64,000 nucleotides of DNA from NCBI GenBank assembly GCA_014529385.2, contig CM043960.1, forward strand, positions 72,429,910 to 72,493,909, written 5' to 3'. How positions within the stretch are numbered: the first letter of the stretch is position 1; every line of letters starts with the position of its first letter. The notes under the pieces were generated by a model, which saw nothing but the letters and a program-made list of their open reading frames with translations, ran no database searches and had not been told where the DNA came from. Of the stretch, positions 22,201 to 35,500 are shown piece by piece. The stretch is from Adiantum capillus-veneris. Its lineage: Eukaryota; Streptophyta; Polypodiopsida; Polypodiales; Pteridaceae. Made by a program: the position numbers and the translations under genes.

Positions 22201-23315
22201 TCAACCTACTAGCCATTGTGTTATGTAGCTTTGAGACCTATGTGGTTTGAAGGTCAATCACCTGTCCTTTCTCCCTCTAATTAATAGTCCTATCTCTGCT
22301 TTGATAGCGTGGATGGTTTTGACCGAGGTCTGACACTTGTCCAACTTACTATCCATTGTGTTACTGAGGTTTTAGCCCAAGGCGGTTTGAAGGTCCACCA
22401 CCTATCGAAGCTAGATATATTGAAAGAATCTATCTCTATTGTTTGAAGGTCAATGTGTGAATGGAGTGTAGCTACTATGTTTACTACCATGGATGGTTTG
22501 GGGTAGAGCTCCACCACTTGTGGAACCTACTATCCATTGTGTTATGGAGGTTTATGTCCAAGGTGGTTTGAAGGTCCACCACCTGTCCAAGCTAGATCTA
22601 TTGAAAAAATCTATCTCTATTGTTTGAAGGTCAATTTGTGAATGGAGTGTAGCTACTATGTTTACTACCATGGATGGTTTGGGAGAGAGGTCCACCACTT
22701 GTCCAACCTACTTTTCAAGGTTTTAGCCCAGGTTAGTCTGAAGGTCCACCACCTATCCAAACTAGATCTATTAAACAAAGCTATCTCTATTGTTTCAAAG
22801 TCATTGTGAGAATGGAGTGTAGCTACTTTGTTTACTACCATGGATGGTTTGGGGTAAAGCTCCACCACTTTTCCAACCTACTATCCATTGTGTTATGGAG
22901 GTTTTAGCCCAAGATTGTTTGAAGGTTCACCACATGTCCAAGCTAGCTCCTTTGAAAGAAGCTATCTCTATTGTTTTAAGGTCAATGTGTGAATGGAGAG
23001 CATCTACTTTTTTTTACTACATTGGATGGTTTAGGACACAGGTCCACCACTTGTCCAACCTACTATCTATTGTGTTATTGAGGTTTTAGCCCAAGGTTGT
23101 TTGTAGGTCCACCACTTGCCCAAGCTAGCTCTATTGAATAGTCCTATCTCTAGTCTGATTACTTGGATGGTTTGAGGTACTTTTCCAACCTACTAACCAT
23201 TGTGTTATGGAGGTTTTAGCCCATGGTGGTTTGAAGGTCCATCACCTGTCCACCCTAGCTCTATTGAATAGTCCTATCTCTAGTATGATGACGTCGATGG
23301 TTTGGGGTAGAGGTC
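19300..23315. repeat. 181-bp satellite array, left block
   Basis: Head-to-tail monomers with a spacing of 181 bp, seen from successive CATGGATGG landmarks at about 19,611, 19,792, 19,973, 20,154 and 20,335. Each long monomer contains the motif GGTCCACCACTTGTCCAACC and, some 75 bp later, GGTCCACCACCTGTCCAAGC. A shorter monomer of roughly 137 bp, with AATAGTCCTATCTCTACT in place of the GAATGGAGTGTAGCTAC segment, is interspersed. About 22 monomers. ORFs of 60-130 codons across it are by-products of periodicity and have no conserved motif. Confidence 0.95.
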
Positions 23316-24768
23316 TGATAGCGGAAAAAAGAGCAGTGCAATCGGGTGGCCTCTGTACTCGTGCACACTCCACAAACCACGCCTCATGCAAACAAGCAAA
23401 GAACAAAACAAAGGGGGCACCACCCTAAATTAAGAGGTTTAGGGACCTTACACATAGTGCACATAGGCAAGTGAGACTTCTGGCATTATGATGGCATCAA
23501 AACATATGGCAAAACACATAGAAACGAAGCTTAGGGACCTTATGTAGCATATATATACACAAGACATCAGCTTAACAATACAACGACATCTGATTATACA
23601 TAACAAGGATATAGAGAAGCAAGCCAAGGATGGCATAATCCCTTGTCAAAAACAATCAACCCAGCAAGTAGGTATGATCCTACGAGCAACACATCAATAC
23701 CTTAGAGAATGATGGCGAGGATGGTGGCCATGGAGCATGAGAGAAGATTCCTTATTTAGGTTTTAGGGCTAGTAATGTAGCATAGTAGAGGGAGAGAGAG
23801 AGAGAGGGAGAGAGAGTAGAGCTCCATCCATAGCTCCTCGTTGTGAGCAATGTCGTCATAGCTTCGTTGCTTGGTGAAGTGGGTGAAGTGTTATTTTTGA
23901 GTGAGAGAAGGCCTCCTTATATAGGTTTCTGAGAGGGTTTAGGATTAGGGATAAACATGCTTAAATCCGCTCATTGGGGTTACTTTTTGCTTAGGGTGGT
24001 CAACAGATTGAGGTCATGGGGATAAGGCCTTGACCAGCATTTAAGAGCAGGTAAGGTGGCTGTTGAAACTCGAGGTTCTGCACATGTCAGGGGGGGACCT
24101 GCGGGGGGGAGGTGGCAGCTGGGTCCTCCTAAATATCAAATTCTCAAAAAATCCTCAACCATGGCTTCTTTTGACATGTGCTCTTTGAAAAAATCAGCAT
24201 GTCTCTTTTCAACTCAAAAGTCTTTATCCCTGTTGACTCACCTTTACCATAAGATTTTCCCCTTTTCTCCTCCTGTAACTGCATTGTTGATGCCCAATCA
24301 CTGCTTCTAGTAACAGTGAACTGTTCCCTACCAAATACTTATGGTGCAGTAAAAAATATTTACCATGGGTAAAAAAAGTTACTGTAGGTAAAAAGTGATT
24401 TGTATTTACCATGTAGGTGAAAAATATTTAATGTAGGTAAAAAATATTTACTGTGGTAAAAAATATTTACTGTCGATAAAAAAGTGAAAACGGAGTATGC
24501 TGTGCTGTGAGTCCACACGAACATCCTCGTGTAAATTTCACTAGAAATTCACACCTAGAATGGGCTATTCTGTAAGATATAGGTTGTAGGCATGCATAAG
24601 AGCTCGTTCCCACATTTCTTCTGTCCATGGCACTTTTTACTCTTTGGTGCTTGTGAAGTAGATTTTTCTTCTCTTTCGAGATCCCTTGGACTAGAGTATC
24701 CTCATCTCCCCAACAACTGACTGTGCCTTTATTGCATATTCAGAAGGGGTCCTAAAAACCATGCATCA
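23316..24768 (-). mobile_element. 3' LTR of a Tat-type gypsy element
   Basis: Read on the minus strand it starts TGATGCATGGTTTTTAGG at 24,768, directly after a purine tract, and ends CTATCA at 23,316, inside a satellite monomer. Length 1,453 bp, TG...CA. No second copy of this LTR is in the window, so the ends rest on the polypurine tract and the satellite junction. Confidence 0.72.
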
Positions 24769-24770
24769 TA

Positions 24771-24790
24771 TAGCCCTCCCCCTTAAACTA
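24771..24790 (-). other. Polypurine tract of the Tat-type element
   Basis: On the minus strand AGTTTAAGGGGGAGGGCT sits immediately before the LTR start, the expected primer for plus-strand DNA synthesis. Confidence 0.75.
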
Positions 24791-25092
24791 GAGGTATTTG
24801 ATGCCTCTAGCTATAGGTTGTGCTACAATAGGGTTCTGTTTAATACTTACCCACCTGGTACCAATTGAATTTGCCATGTTACTGCTTTCTTGGCTGATGC
24901 ACCCTGTTTAGTCCTTTCTGATGAATAATTGTATCCATCCATGACTTACAACTGGTCTCCTAGACCCTTGAAAGCCATACCCCATCCATTGTCAATATCC
25001 GCTTTCACTGGTAGCATTCTCTTTTTTTCTTTTTTTCTTCTCTTTTTTTCCTTTTTTTTTTTTTTGTAACGACTATGTACATGATTGTTACC

Positions 25093-27125
25093 TTAGTTGG
25101 AGCTCGAATATGATGAGCTCTCCTCTGAACCATCCTTAGCATTGATTTCACCAGCATATGGCTGTGAAAGACGACATTGGTAGGCCTTCAATTGCCAACC
25201 ATTTATCGGGGTCTGATGTACCTTACCATCTAGGTCACCTAGTTGGTAACTACCATTTGAGAACCTGTGTATCACTACAAAAGGGCCTTCCCACTTAAGC
25301 AAGAACTTACCATCCTTCCTGTGATCAAAGCGATTGTCGTATCTGAGCACTAAAGAACCTTCCTTGATACCTTTCTTGACAAGGTTGCGATTGAACTTCT
25401 TTCGTTTCTTCTCTGCCTGGGCTGCATAGTACTTCACTGCCGACTCTCGATCTAGTCCTAACCTCTCCAAATCGATGATTCTTCCTTCCACCTGCTTCTC
25501 TTGACTATCCTCTTGATGTGCCTTTAGAACTCGGAGGCTCGCTAGCTCCACTTCTATAGGCAATAGTGCCTCTTGCCCGTAAACCAAGTGAAAAGGTGTA
25601 TACCCCAAGGATGTTTTAAAGGATGTTATGTAGGCTGCTACATCTAGGTGTTTGTCCCATGCCTTAGGATGTAAATGCACTTGCTTAGTGATGATTTTAC
25701 ATATAAGACCATTTACCTTTTTTACAAGACCATTGCACTGAGGGTAGTATGGTGTAGAGTGCCTGCGCTTGATTTTTAACTTGCTCATCAATTGCCCGAC
25801 TAAATCAGCTCGAAATCCCGGTCCCCTATCCGAGAGAATCTCCAAAGGTGTGCCAAAACGGCAACAAAGGCATTCAAAAATGAAATCACTCACGTCCTTG
25901 GCTGTGATGCGCTTTGTGGGATGAGCTTCTGCCCATCTGGTCATGTACTCCACCCCCATAATGATGTATTCCTTCCCTGATTGAGTGCAAGGTAGTGGCC
26001 CTATTGCATCTATCCCCCATTTTTCAAATGGCCCATAGGTTTTGATTGGATGCTGATTTTCATGGGTAAGACGCCTTGGTCTAGCTTTTTGGCAAACCTC
26101 ACATGTGCGGCGCCAATGTTGTACATCTCGATGGAGGCTTGGCCACGTGAACCCTGCTTGTAAAATCTTTCTGCTAGTAATCTCTTGTGCAAAGTGGCCA
26201 CCACACACACCTTCATGACAACTAAACAAAATATCCTTTATCTCTTGGGATGCAGGAACTCTCCTTAAGACAGCATCTTTCCCTCTACAATACAAGTCCT
26301 CATTCACTAAGCTATAGCTGGTAGCCTTTTTTGCCAACCACCTACGTTCACTTTTACTCATACCAGAGGGTGCTTCACAATGCTCAAGAAAGTAAAGTAA
26401 ATCATGCAGCTCCTCCTTTCCCTGGTATAAAGGACTTTTCACAAGGATAGCACCTACTATGAGAGTTTGTAGTTCTTCACCTGCTAAGGCATCTGCTTCT
26501 CGATTTTGATCTCTAGGTACAAAGTGCACTCGAACTTCTTTAAAACCCTTCAACAAGGCCTTTTCTTCCCTCATCTTAACAGACAATTTGTCATTTTTAC
26601 AGGCCCATACACCAACCATTTGCTTAACAATCAACATGGAGTCACCAAAAACATTTAGCTTTGTGATGCCCTGAGAAAGACAACATTGCAACCCTAAAAC
26701 AAGGGCATGGTACTCAGCTTCATTGTTAGAATGAACCTCTTTTAGATGAAACCCTTTTACAAAGATCTTCTCCTTCTCTGGACCTAATATTACTATGCCT
26801 GCTGATGCCTTGTCTTTGGTCCTCTTGTAAGCCCCATCAAAATACAGACTGTGTGCTCCCAGTAGAACTTCAGGCTCCGGGATAGGCGGTACCTTACTAG
26901 GTGCCTCTTTCTTGGCCTTCTCATAACACCTTTGTGTGAGGACATCTGCCAAACAAGCACGGGTGGAATCCTCTACTTGTAGTGTGTAGTCAAACTCTTA
27001 AAGCTGCACCACCCACTTTGCTATTCTTTGAGACAATTCCATGTGTTGTAGGGCATATGGAAAAACCTCCTCAGTTGTGATCACCACAAATTGTCTCGGA
27101 AGTAAGGTGGTTCCTTGAGGTGGGA
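25093..27125 (-). pseudogene. Tat-type gypsy pol: RNase H end, archaeal-type RNase H and integrase
   Basis: The first RNase H ends around MELSQRIAKWVVQL and EFDYTLQVEDSTRA (27,090-26,955), interrupted by one stop. A 619-residue open frame follows. Residues about 30-160 form a second, archaeal-type RNase H with YFDGAYK, NNEAEYHALVLGL, FGDSMLIVKQMVG and READALAGE; two RNase H domains are typical of the Tat lineage. The integrase has a zinc-binding H..H/CEVC cluster, WGIDAIGPLP (first Asp), ILSDRGPGF (second Asp) and NGLVKKVNG, where the family has Glu in NG-x-V-E. The catalytic Glu thus appears replaced by Lys. The C-terminal region includes FLLKWEGPFVV and SNGSYQL. RT and gag are missing beyond 27,176. 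Family secure; inactivity is inferred from the Glu change. Confidence 0.9.
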
Positions 27126-27176
27126 ACTCCACCTAAGGTGCTTGCCATGCTTGATGACTAAGGTACTTGAGGTACT

Positions 27177-27570
27177 TGTCATACTTAATGAGGAATTTGC
27201 TTGAGAAGCTTCCTATGCATGGGGGGTAAGATTTTTGAGTCAAAAAGAGACCCTACATACTTAATGAGGAAGTTGCTTGAGAAGCTTCCTATGTATGGGG
27301 GGTAAGATGCTTGAGTCAAAAAGAGACCCTACACACTTATAAGGAAGTTGCTTGAGAAGCTTCTTATGCAACATAAAAGTCCCAAAGTTAGGGGAATCTT
27401 TGACCTAACCTTACACTCACCCAAGGGGCACCCCTTTTCTAAAAGGGCACATGGGACACATGTCAGACTCTCACTAAGCTTAACCACATGGCGTGCTTGA
27501 ATGCTATTGGTTGGGCTAAAGTGGGGTCCAATGAGCTTCTACTTCCATCCAAAAAATATATAGATATTTT

Positions 27571-27618
<48 letters not shown>

Positions 27619-28464
27619 GGGAAGGAGGACACTTGTCAAAAGACTACCATGTACATGATTGCACGTTGCATGTGATTGGCTAGGGGGAGAGGGGTCCAAT
27701 GAGATTGAAGCATGTGGAAAAGCTACCAATCGCCCAAAGCAAGGAGGGGGGGTGCTAGGGGTATATACTCCACACACACTCATTGGGAGGGGCATTCTTA
27801 CTTGGTGAAAGTTGACCACCTCCTTCTCCAAGCTTGTGAGAAGTGAGAGCCTACATCAACACTCTTGGCTATGGAATGCAAATCCAACCAAGAGCCATGC
27901 TTCAATGCTTAAGCTTGCCATTTTCTCCATCTCCATTACTATGCTATTATGTATGCTATCAAGAAGAGTAATGATAAGTGAGGAACTATTTCTTTCTCCT
28001 ATGGAATGTTTCTTCTTCCTCTTCCCTACCCTCACTCCCCGCTAGATCTCTCCATCTTCGAAGGTGTTTGAGGCCTTGGGACTGAGGCTTGGGATAGTTA
28101 TTGCTTTCTACAAGTTTATGTTATGCTTGTGATGCATGGAGCTTTCCATCTTCATTGCATCACCTAGGTAACAAGGAACATAAAGATTGTATTGTACCAA
28201 GTCTCTCTTGATGGGAGAAGCTATAATACAAATGCCTATTGGATGGGGGACGGGCTCCATATGAATCCGGTCCTCAACTATTGTCATGTTCTCTAAAATC
28301 TCTCTTGCAAAAGTATTGTTCATGCCAAGTTAACTAAGTACCATGTTTATGTTGCTACCATCAATTAAGTTCACCCGCTCTGCTCACAAAGTAATCTCTC
28401 AAAAATGCTTCACCTAATTTCCTAATTCCGCTAATCTCAAAGTTCATAGGCCATTTACATTACA
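27177..28464 (+). mobile_element. Diverged LTR of the TGTCA...TTACA family
   Basis: Starts TGTCATACTTAATGAGG and ends GGCCATTTACATTACA. Its second half aligns with the LTR at 60,267-61,855 (CATCTTCGAAGGTGT, GTCTCTCTTGATGGGAGAA, CCGGTCCTCAACT). A tandem pair of about 100 bp at 27,180-27,370 (GAAGTTGCTTGAGAAGCTTC) is specific to this copy. A CT microsatellite sits at 27,571-27,616. No primer-binding site follows; the next base is satellite. Confidence 0.75.
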
Positions 28465-31400
28465 CCACTTGTCCAACCTACTATCCATTGTGTCATGGAG
28501 GCTTTAGCACAAGGTGGTTTCAAGCTAGCTCTATTGAAAGAAGCTATCTCTATTATTCGAAGGTCACTGTGTGAATGGAGTGTAACTACTATGTTTATTA
28601 CCATGGATAGTATGGGGTAGAGGTCCACCACTTGTCCAACCTACTATCCATTGTGATATGGAGGTTTTGGCCCAGGGTGGTGTGAAGGTGGACCACATGT
28701 TCAAGCTATCTCTATTATTTCAAGGTCAATGTGTGAATGGAGTGTAACTACTATCTCTATTACCATGGATGGTTTGGGACATAGGTCCACAGCTTGTCCA
28801 ACCTACTATCCCTTGTGCTATGGTGGGTTTAGCCCAAGGTGGTTTGAAGGTCCACCACCTATCCAATCTAGCACTATTCAATAATCCTATCTCTATTGTT
28901 TGAAGATCAATGTGTGAATGGACTGTAGCTACTATGTTTACTACCATCGCTGGTCTGGGGCAGAGGTCCACCACTTGTCCAACCTACTATCCCTTGTGTT
29001 ATAAAGTTTTTAGTCCAAGGTGGTTTGAAGGTCCACCACCTATCCAAGCTAGCCCTATTGAAAGAAGCTATCTCTATTGTTTGAAGGTCAATGTGTGAAT
29101 GGATTGTAGCTACTATGTGTACTACCATGGATGGTTTGGGGTAGAGGTCCACCGCTTGTCCAACCTCCTATCCATTGTGTTATGAAGGTTTTAGCCCTAG
29201 GTGGTTTTAAGGTCAATCTGTAAATGGAGTGTAACTACTATGTTTACTACCATGGATGGTTTGGGAGAGAGGTCCACCACTTGTCCAACCTAATAACCAT
29301 TTTTTAATGGCTTTTTAGCCCAAGGTGGTTTGAAGGTCCACCATCTCTCCACGCTAGCCCTATTGAATAGTCCTATCTCTACTCTGATCACGTTGATGGT
29401 TTGGGATAGAGGTCCAACACTTTTCCAACCTACTATCCATTGTGTTATTGAGGTTTCAACCTAAGGTGGTTTGAAGGTCCACCACCTGTCCAAGTTTGAT
29501 CTATTGAAAGACGATATCTCTTTTGTTTGAAGGTCAATGTGTGAATGGAGTGGAGCTACTATGTTTACTACCATGGATGGTTTGGGACAGAGGTCCACCA
29601 CTTGTCTAACCTAATAACCATTGCGTTATGGAGGTTATAGCCCAAAGTTGTTTGAAGGTCCAACACCTATCTAAGCTAGCTCTATTGAAAGAATCTATCA
29701 CTATTGTTTGAAGGTCAATGTTTGAATGGAGTGTAACGACTATGTTTACTACCATGGATGGTTTGGGGTAGAGGTCCATCACTTGTTCAACCTACTTACC
29801 ATTGTGTTATGGAAGTTTTAGTCCACGGTGGTTTGAAGGCCGACCACTTGTCCAAGATAGATTTATTGAATAGTCCTATCTCTACTCCTATAGCGTGGAT
29901 GGTTTGGGGTAGAGGTCCAAGACTTGTCCAACCTACTTTCCATTGTGTAGTTGAGGTTTTAGCCCAAGGTGGTTTGAAAGAATTTATTTCTATTATTTGA
30001 AGGTCAAAGTGTAGCTACTATGTTTACTACCATGGATGGTTTGGGTAGAGGTGCATCACTTGTCCAGCCTACTAACCATTGTGTTATAGAGGTTTTAGCC
30101 CAAGGTGGTTTGAAGGTCCACCACATGTCCAAGCTAGCTCTATTGAATAGTCCTATCTCTAATTTGATAGTGTGGATGGTTTTGGGTAGAGGTCCAACAT
30201 TTGTCCAACCTTCTATCCATTGTGTTATGGAGGTTTTAGCCCCAGGTGGTTTGTAGGTCTACCACTTATCCAAGCTAGATCTATTGAAAGAAGTTATCTC
30301 AATTGTTTAAAGGTTAATGTGTGAATGGAGTGTAGCTACTATGTTTACTACCATGAATGGTTTGGGGTAGAGCTCCACCATTTGTCCAACCTAGTAGCCA
30401 TTGTGTTATGGAGGTTTCAGCCTAAGGTTGTTTGAAGGTCCACCACCTATCCAAGCTAGCTCTATTGAAAGAAGCTAACGAGCTATTGTTTGAAGGTCAA
30501 AAGGTGAATGGAGTCTAGCTACTATTTCTACTACCATGGAGGGTTTTTGATAGAGGTCCATCACTTGTCCAACCTACTAACCATTGTGTTATGGAGGTTT
30601 TAGCCCAAGGTGGTTTGAAGGTCCACCACCTGTCCAAGCTAGCTCTATTGAATAATCCTATCTCTACTTTGATAGCGTGGATGGTTTTGTGTAGAGGTCA
30701 ATCACTTGTCAAATTTACTATCCCTTGTGTTATAAAGGTTTTAGCCCAAGGTGGTTTGAAGGTCCACCACCTGTCCAAGCTAGATCTATTGAAAGAAGCC
30801 ATATCTATTGTTTGAAGGTCATGTCCAAGCTAGATCTATTGAAAGCAGCTATCTCTATTGTTTGAAGGTCAATGTGTGAATGGAGTGTCTACTATGTTTA
30901 CTACCAGGGATGGTTTGGGGCAGAGTTCCACCACTTGTCCAACCTACTAATCATTGTGCTATGCACGTTTTAGCCCAAGGTTGTTTGAGAGTCCACCACA
31001 TGTACAAGCTAGCTCTTTTTAAAGAAGCTATCTCTATTGTTTGAAGATTAATGTGTACATGGAGTGTAGCTTAAGGATGGTTTGGGGCATAGGTCCATCA
31101 CTTGTCCAACCTACTAACCATTGTGTTATGGAGGTTTTAGCCCAAGGTGGTTTCAAGGTCCACCACCTATCCAAGCTATCTCTATTGAATAGTCCTACCT
31201 CTACTTTGATAGCACAGATGGTTTGGGGTAGAGGTCGAACCCACTATCCATTGTGTTATCGAGGTTTTAGCCCAAGGCTATTTGCAGGTCCACCACCTAT
31301 CAAAGCTAGATCTATTGAAAGAATCTATCTCTATTGTTTGAAGGTCAATTTGTGAATGGAGTGCAGCTACTATGTTTAATACCTTGGATGGTTTGGGGCA

Positions 31401-32094
31401 GAGATTCACCACTTGTCCAACCTAATAACCATTGTGTTACGGAGGTTTTAATCCCAAGGTTGTTTGAAAGTCCACCATCTAGCCAAGCTAGCTCTATTGA
31501 AAGAAGCTATCTCTATTGTTTGAAGGTCAATGTGTGAATGAAGTGTAGCTACTATGTTTACTACCATGTATGGTTTGTGGTAGAGGTCCTCCACTTGTCC
31601 AACCTACTAAACATTGTGTTATGGAGATTTTAGCCCAAGGTGGTTTAAAGGTCCACCACCTGTCCAACCTAGCTCTATTGAATAGTCCTATCTCTACTGT
31701 GATAGCATGGATGGTTTTGGGTAGAGGTCCAACACTTGTCCCACCTACTATCCATTGTGTTATGGAGGTCTTAGCCCAAGGTGGTTTAAAGGTCCACCAC
31801 CTGTCCAAGCTAGCTCTATTGAATAGTCCTATCTCTATTGTTTGAAGGTCAATGTGTGAATGGAGTGTAGCTACTATGTTTACTACCAGGGATGGTCTGG
31901 GCAGAGGTCCACCACTTGTGCAACCTTGTAACCATTGTGTTATAGAGCTTTTATCCCAAGGTGGTTCTAAGGTCCACCACTTGTCCAAGCTAGCTCTATT
32001 GAAAGAAGCTATCTCTATTGTTTCAAAGTCAATAGCTGAATGGGGTGGATCTACTATGTTTACTACCATGGATGGTTTGGGGCAATGACTACTT
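28465..32094. repeat. 181-bp satellite array, right block
   Basis: The same satellite as at 19,300-23,315, about 20 monomers of the long (~181 bp) and short (~137 bp) types. The first bases (CCACTTGTCCAACC) continue the monomer that breaks off at 23,315 after GGGGTAGAGGTC. Isolated degenerate motifs persist to about 32,340. Confidence 0.94.
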
Positions 32095-32513
32095 GGACAC
32101 TAGGAAGTAGGGTCATGCACTAGTTCACCTTGGACATTGAGCTTTAAAATGAGGTCCACCATTTATCGCGACGCTATGCCACTTAAATAGGGAGGGGGTT
32201 CTTGAGCCAATATGCACCACTTCTCAAATGTTGCTTCCATTGAAATAATTAAGGATTACTTGGACATTGAGATGCAAGTTCTATAGTCTTTTAGTGATGA
32301 CATTAGAACTAGTTCCACCACTTGTCCAAGCTATATTGTAATATAGTAAGTGGGTTACCATTTATCCACTTTAATTGGGACTCCTCAAATTGAAATTCGT
32401 CGGACTATTAACATTCATAACCCTCATGTCTTTTATAATGGAAATTATAAAAATTTTCTCAAAGAGAAGTACCTATGAGTATGAACTTGACAACGTATTT
32501 TTTTCACTTGCAG

Positions 32514-35500
32514 GATGGACTTTAAATCTCGGGAGAGAGCACATTTGATTCTTGATAATGAAATTTTTGGTATTGGTTGTGTGTAGAACAGATCCATATT
32601 CCACATGTGGTGGTACAAAGATAGGGCAAGGAAATGTATCTATACTAGTGGAGGAATGTTTGAAGGATGTGGTGCTCCCTTTTCCTACAATGGATACTAC
32701 ATCTCTCCAAAGTTCTTTATGGAGTGCCGTTTGATGGCCCAAGCTTATTTTGCTTTCTTCCATGATAAATGACAAACCAATTGACACAAATGAAAGCTAC
32801 AGTGGTGATGAACAAGGGGAACAACCTCATCCTCTACTTACAGATGCAATACCTATAACAAGCCCAGAGTTTGAAACATTGATACGAGAATCTTGGAGAA
32901 ATCAAAGGGTACTTTTAAAGGATGACACAATGATGCAAATGGTACATGAAGGGACCATCTTATATGTATTTCCAAACGATTATGTTAACTTCCATGTACT
33001 TGGTGATGATTTTGTGGGTGTGGGTAAAGGGAGAATGAAATTAGTGAGTACATGCCTAATGTGGCTAGCATCACTTTGGCAAAGTGGCCCATCAAGAAGG
33101 CAACCATGTTGGATGGGATCCCATTACAACGGTTTGCTCCTATTAATGGGATGCATGCTAGATGTGCAGAATCTGATGTATCCAATGATGATAATGCTAG
33201 AAAATATGGTGATGGGAATACCGTTGCTACATCGTTAAGGAAGCGGTGCTACACTTTTATCAACAGATCTTGGAAAACAAGAGCAGCACCAGCTTCTGAT
33301 TTTTATCTTGCAACAACTGAGTCAATTCAAAGGGTTTTATGTATTGATTGTTGTGGACAAAAAGGCTGTCAGTTTGCAGATCGGGATATGGTGACAAGAT
33401 TACGACAAGGATTTTGGGGAGAGTCTCAGAAAGAACGCACTAATTATGTTTATGATGTCCTATCTATATGCTATCAGAAAGATGAAAAGATGCGATACCA
33501 ATTCAAGATAAATGGCTCTATTGTTTGTTGTAGAGCATGGTATGAGCTAGATGGAATACCAAAGACATCATTTTACCACTACAAGGAAAAAATTGAAAAT
33601 GGTGTGTGCCATTATGTGCATGGTAACACATGCACATTGAGACGAGGACTTCAACATACTAATTTAGCAAGAGCATTGCTAAATGAGTTTGTGGATAACA
33701 ACTCTAAGAAGATGCCACACTGAAGTAGAACACTACTGGATGGCTCAAGAAGCACTCAATTAGTGATTCCATCAATGTACAAACATGTTGACATTTAAAG
33801 CGAAATTAACATGACACTTGACCAAATGGGTTATGAGAAGAAGTTATCTCAGTCTTCTTTTGGTAGGATGTGGAGCAAAGAGTATCCACATGTCACTTTA
33901 ACAAAGACAAGTCAGTTCTCTAAGTGCAATGTTTGCAGTTCAATCAAGTCAAGTCTAGAAGCTAAACCTTCTCTTGATGAGAGGTCTCTTCTCTTGATGA
34001 GAGGTCTCTTCTCTTGAGAGAGAGAGAAGTTCATATGGCACAACAAAAGAGTTGGAAGAGCCTATATTATGCATGTTGCACATATTCAGAAACTGAACCA
34101 CAAAAGTATGTATGCATAATTCATGATAAGATGGATCAAAAGAAGACTGCAATTCCTAGATTACGCGTTGTTCCTAAGGGTGTGGACTCCGGATACAATT
34201 TGCAAGTGGAATTGATAGGTATGATCACTCATGGACATGGAGAAGGTCATTACGGTCACTTTGTCTTGAATGGTTTGTGGCCAGCTGATCCAAATCTTAC
34301 AATTGGCTCAATTGCTAATTGTTTACATAACCTAGAGAGGATAGATAAGCATCCTCTTGGTGATCTAGCAACCAACAGACTATCAAGGAGCTCTATCTCA
34401 CTACTAAATGCTTTGAACTCAAGGGATGCTTTGGACTACCACAACTTGAGTTACGGAAAAGAGCCCATTGTACAGACATCAGAAACTACATAAGAGGAAT
34501 TGGGGTCATCATTTTGCAATTTATTGAAGAACTTGTTACTACAATTAGATAATTGTGTAGGGGAGAACAAAAATTGAAACTTATTTGCCTATTTGTTCAT
34601 GCTTGTTGCAAGGGGCATTTTCAAAACCATTCAACTAGGATTTTTGATAGTTGGGCATACACATGAGGACATAGATGCAATGTTCAGTAAGTTTTTAGAG
34701 AAGTTGAGAGTTACACAAACTTATACTTTGCCTCATTTGATTGATACACTAAGGATAGCTCATCTTCATCTCCAGCTCCATTTATGCTCACAAAGGTCCC
34801 TGATTTCAAGCAATATTGTGACTATCTTTGTGATGGATAAGATATACTTGTTGGCCATTCCAAACCTCTTCAATTTAGGTTTTTTATGCAAGATGAGAGA
34901 CCCATGATACAATAGAAGGCACATGTAGGTGTATCAAATTGGAGTGGAAGTATTCGCCTTTGGAAAACTGACATAGAAGGAAATCCAATGTTACCACATG
35001 GAGATCCACCTTTGGTACCAATGGCAGAGTATGTCAAGGACCATGAAGAAGTGATCTCAGGGTTGAAGTATTATATTAAGTTTTGGAAAAATTTAGGAAA
35101 TGGTTCAAGTGTGCCACGATATTATAGGCCTGTGTGATAGATTACTAGACTAAGGTAATTGACAAGCTTGGAAGAGCAATCATATCAGAGGGAGTCTTGT
35201 ACGAACAATTTTGGCCAAAAATTCAAGAATCTCATCACGAACAATGCACCACAATGAGCTTACAACAAGGAGCCGAAAGATTCCTAGGTCTTGAAGAGCT
35301 AAATGATCATTTTTGTGGTCCTCAACGAGATAGACCAAGGGAATAATTTGACCCTCTATCTGATGTGCACCAAGGTGACTTTGTTATTCTACTTCCAAGT
35401 GACATGGATATCTATCCAATTTGTCGTGCAATGGATATATCAAACATTGACAACAAGCCTACATCACCAAACTATAGAAATGTTTTGATTCAATATTGGG

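Noticed and set aside
19543..22868. Many open frames of 60-130 codons across the satellite on both strands, with shared peptides such as GGLKVHHLSKL
   Set aside because: They repeat with the 181-bp monomer, are truncated at random points and have no known motif; open frames are a by-product of low stop content in the monomer.
19300..23315. Regularly spaced repeats resembling a CRISPR array
   Set aside because: The whole 181-bp period is conserved, with no unique spacers, and the genome is eukaryotic.
28726..29152. Satellite-array ORFs as conserved small proteins, because of similar 81-82 aa lengths
   Set aside because: Equal lengths follow from the monomer period and shared stop positions.
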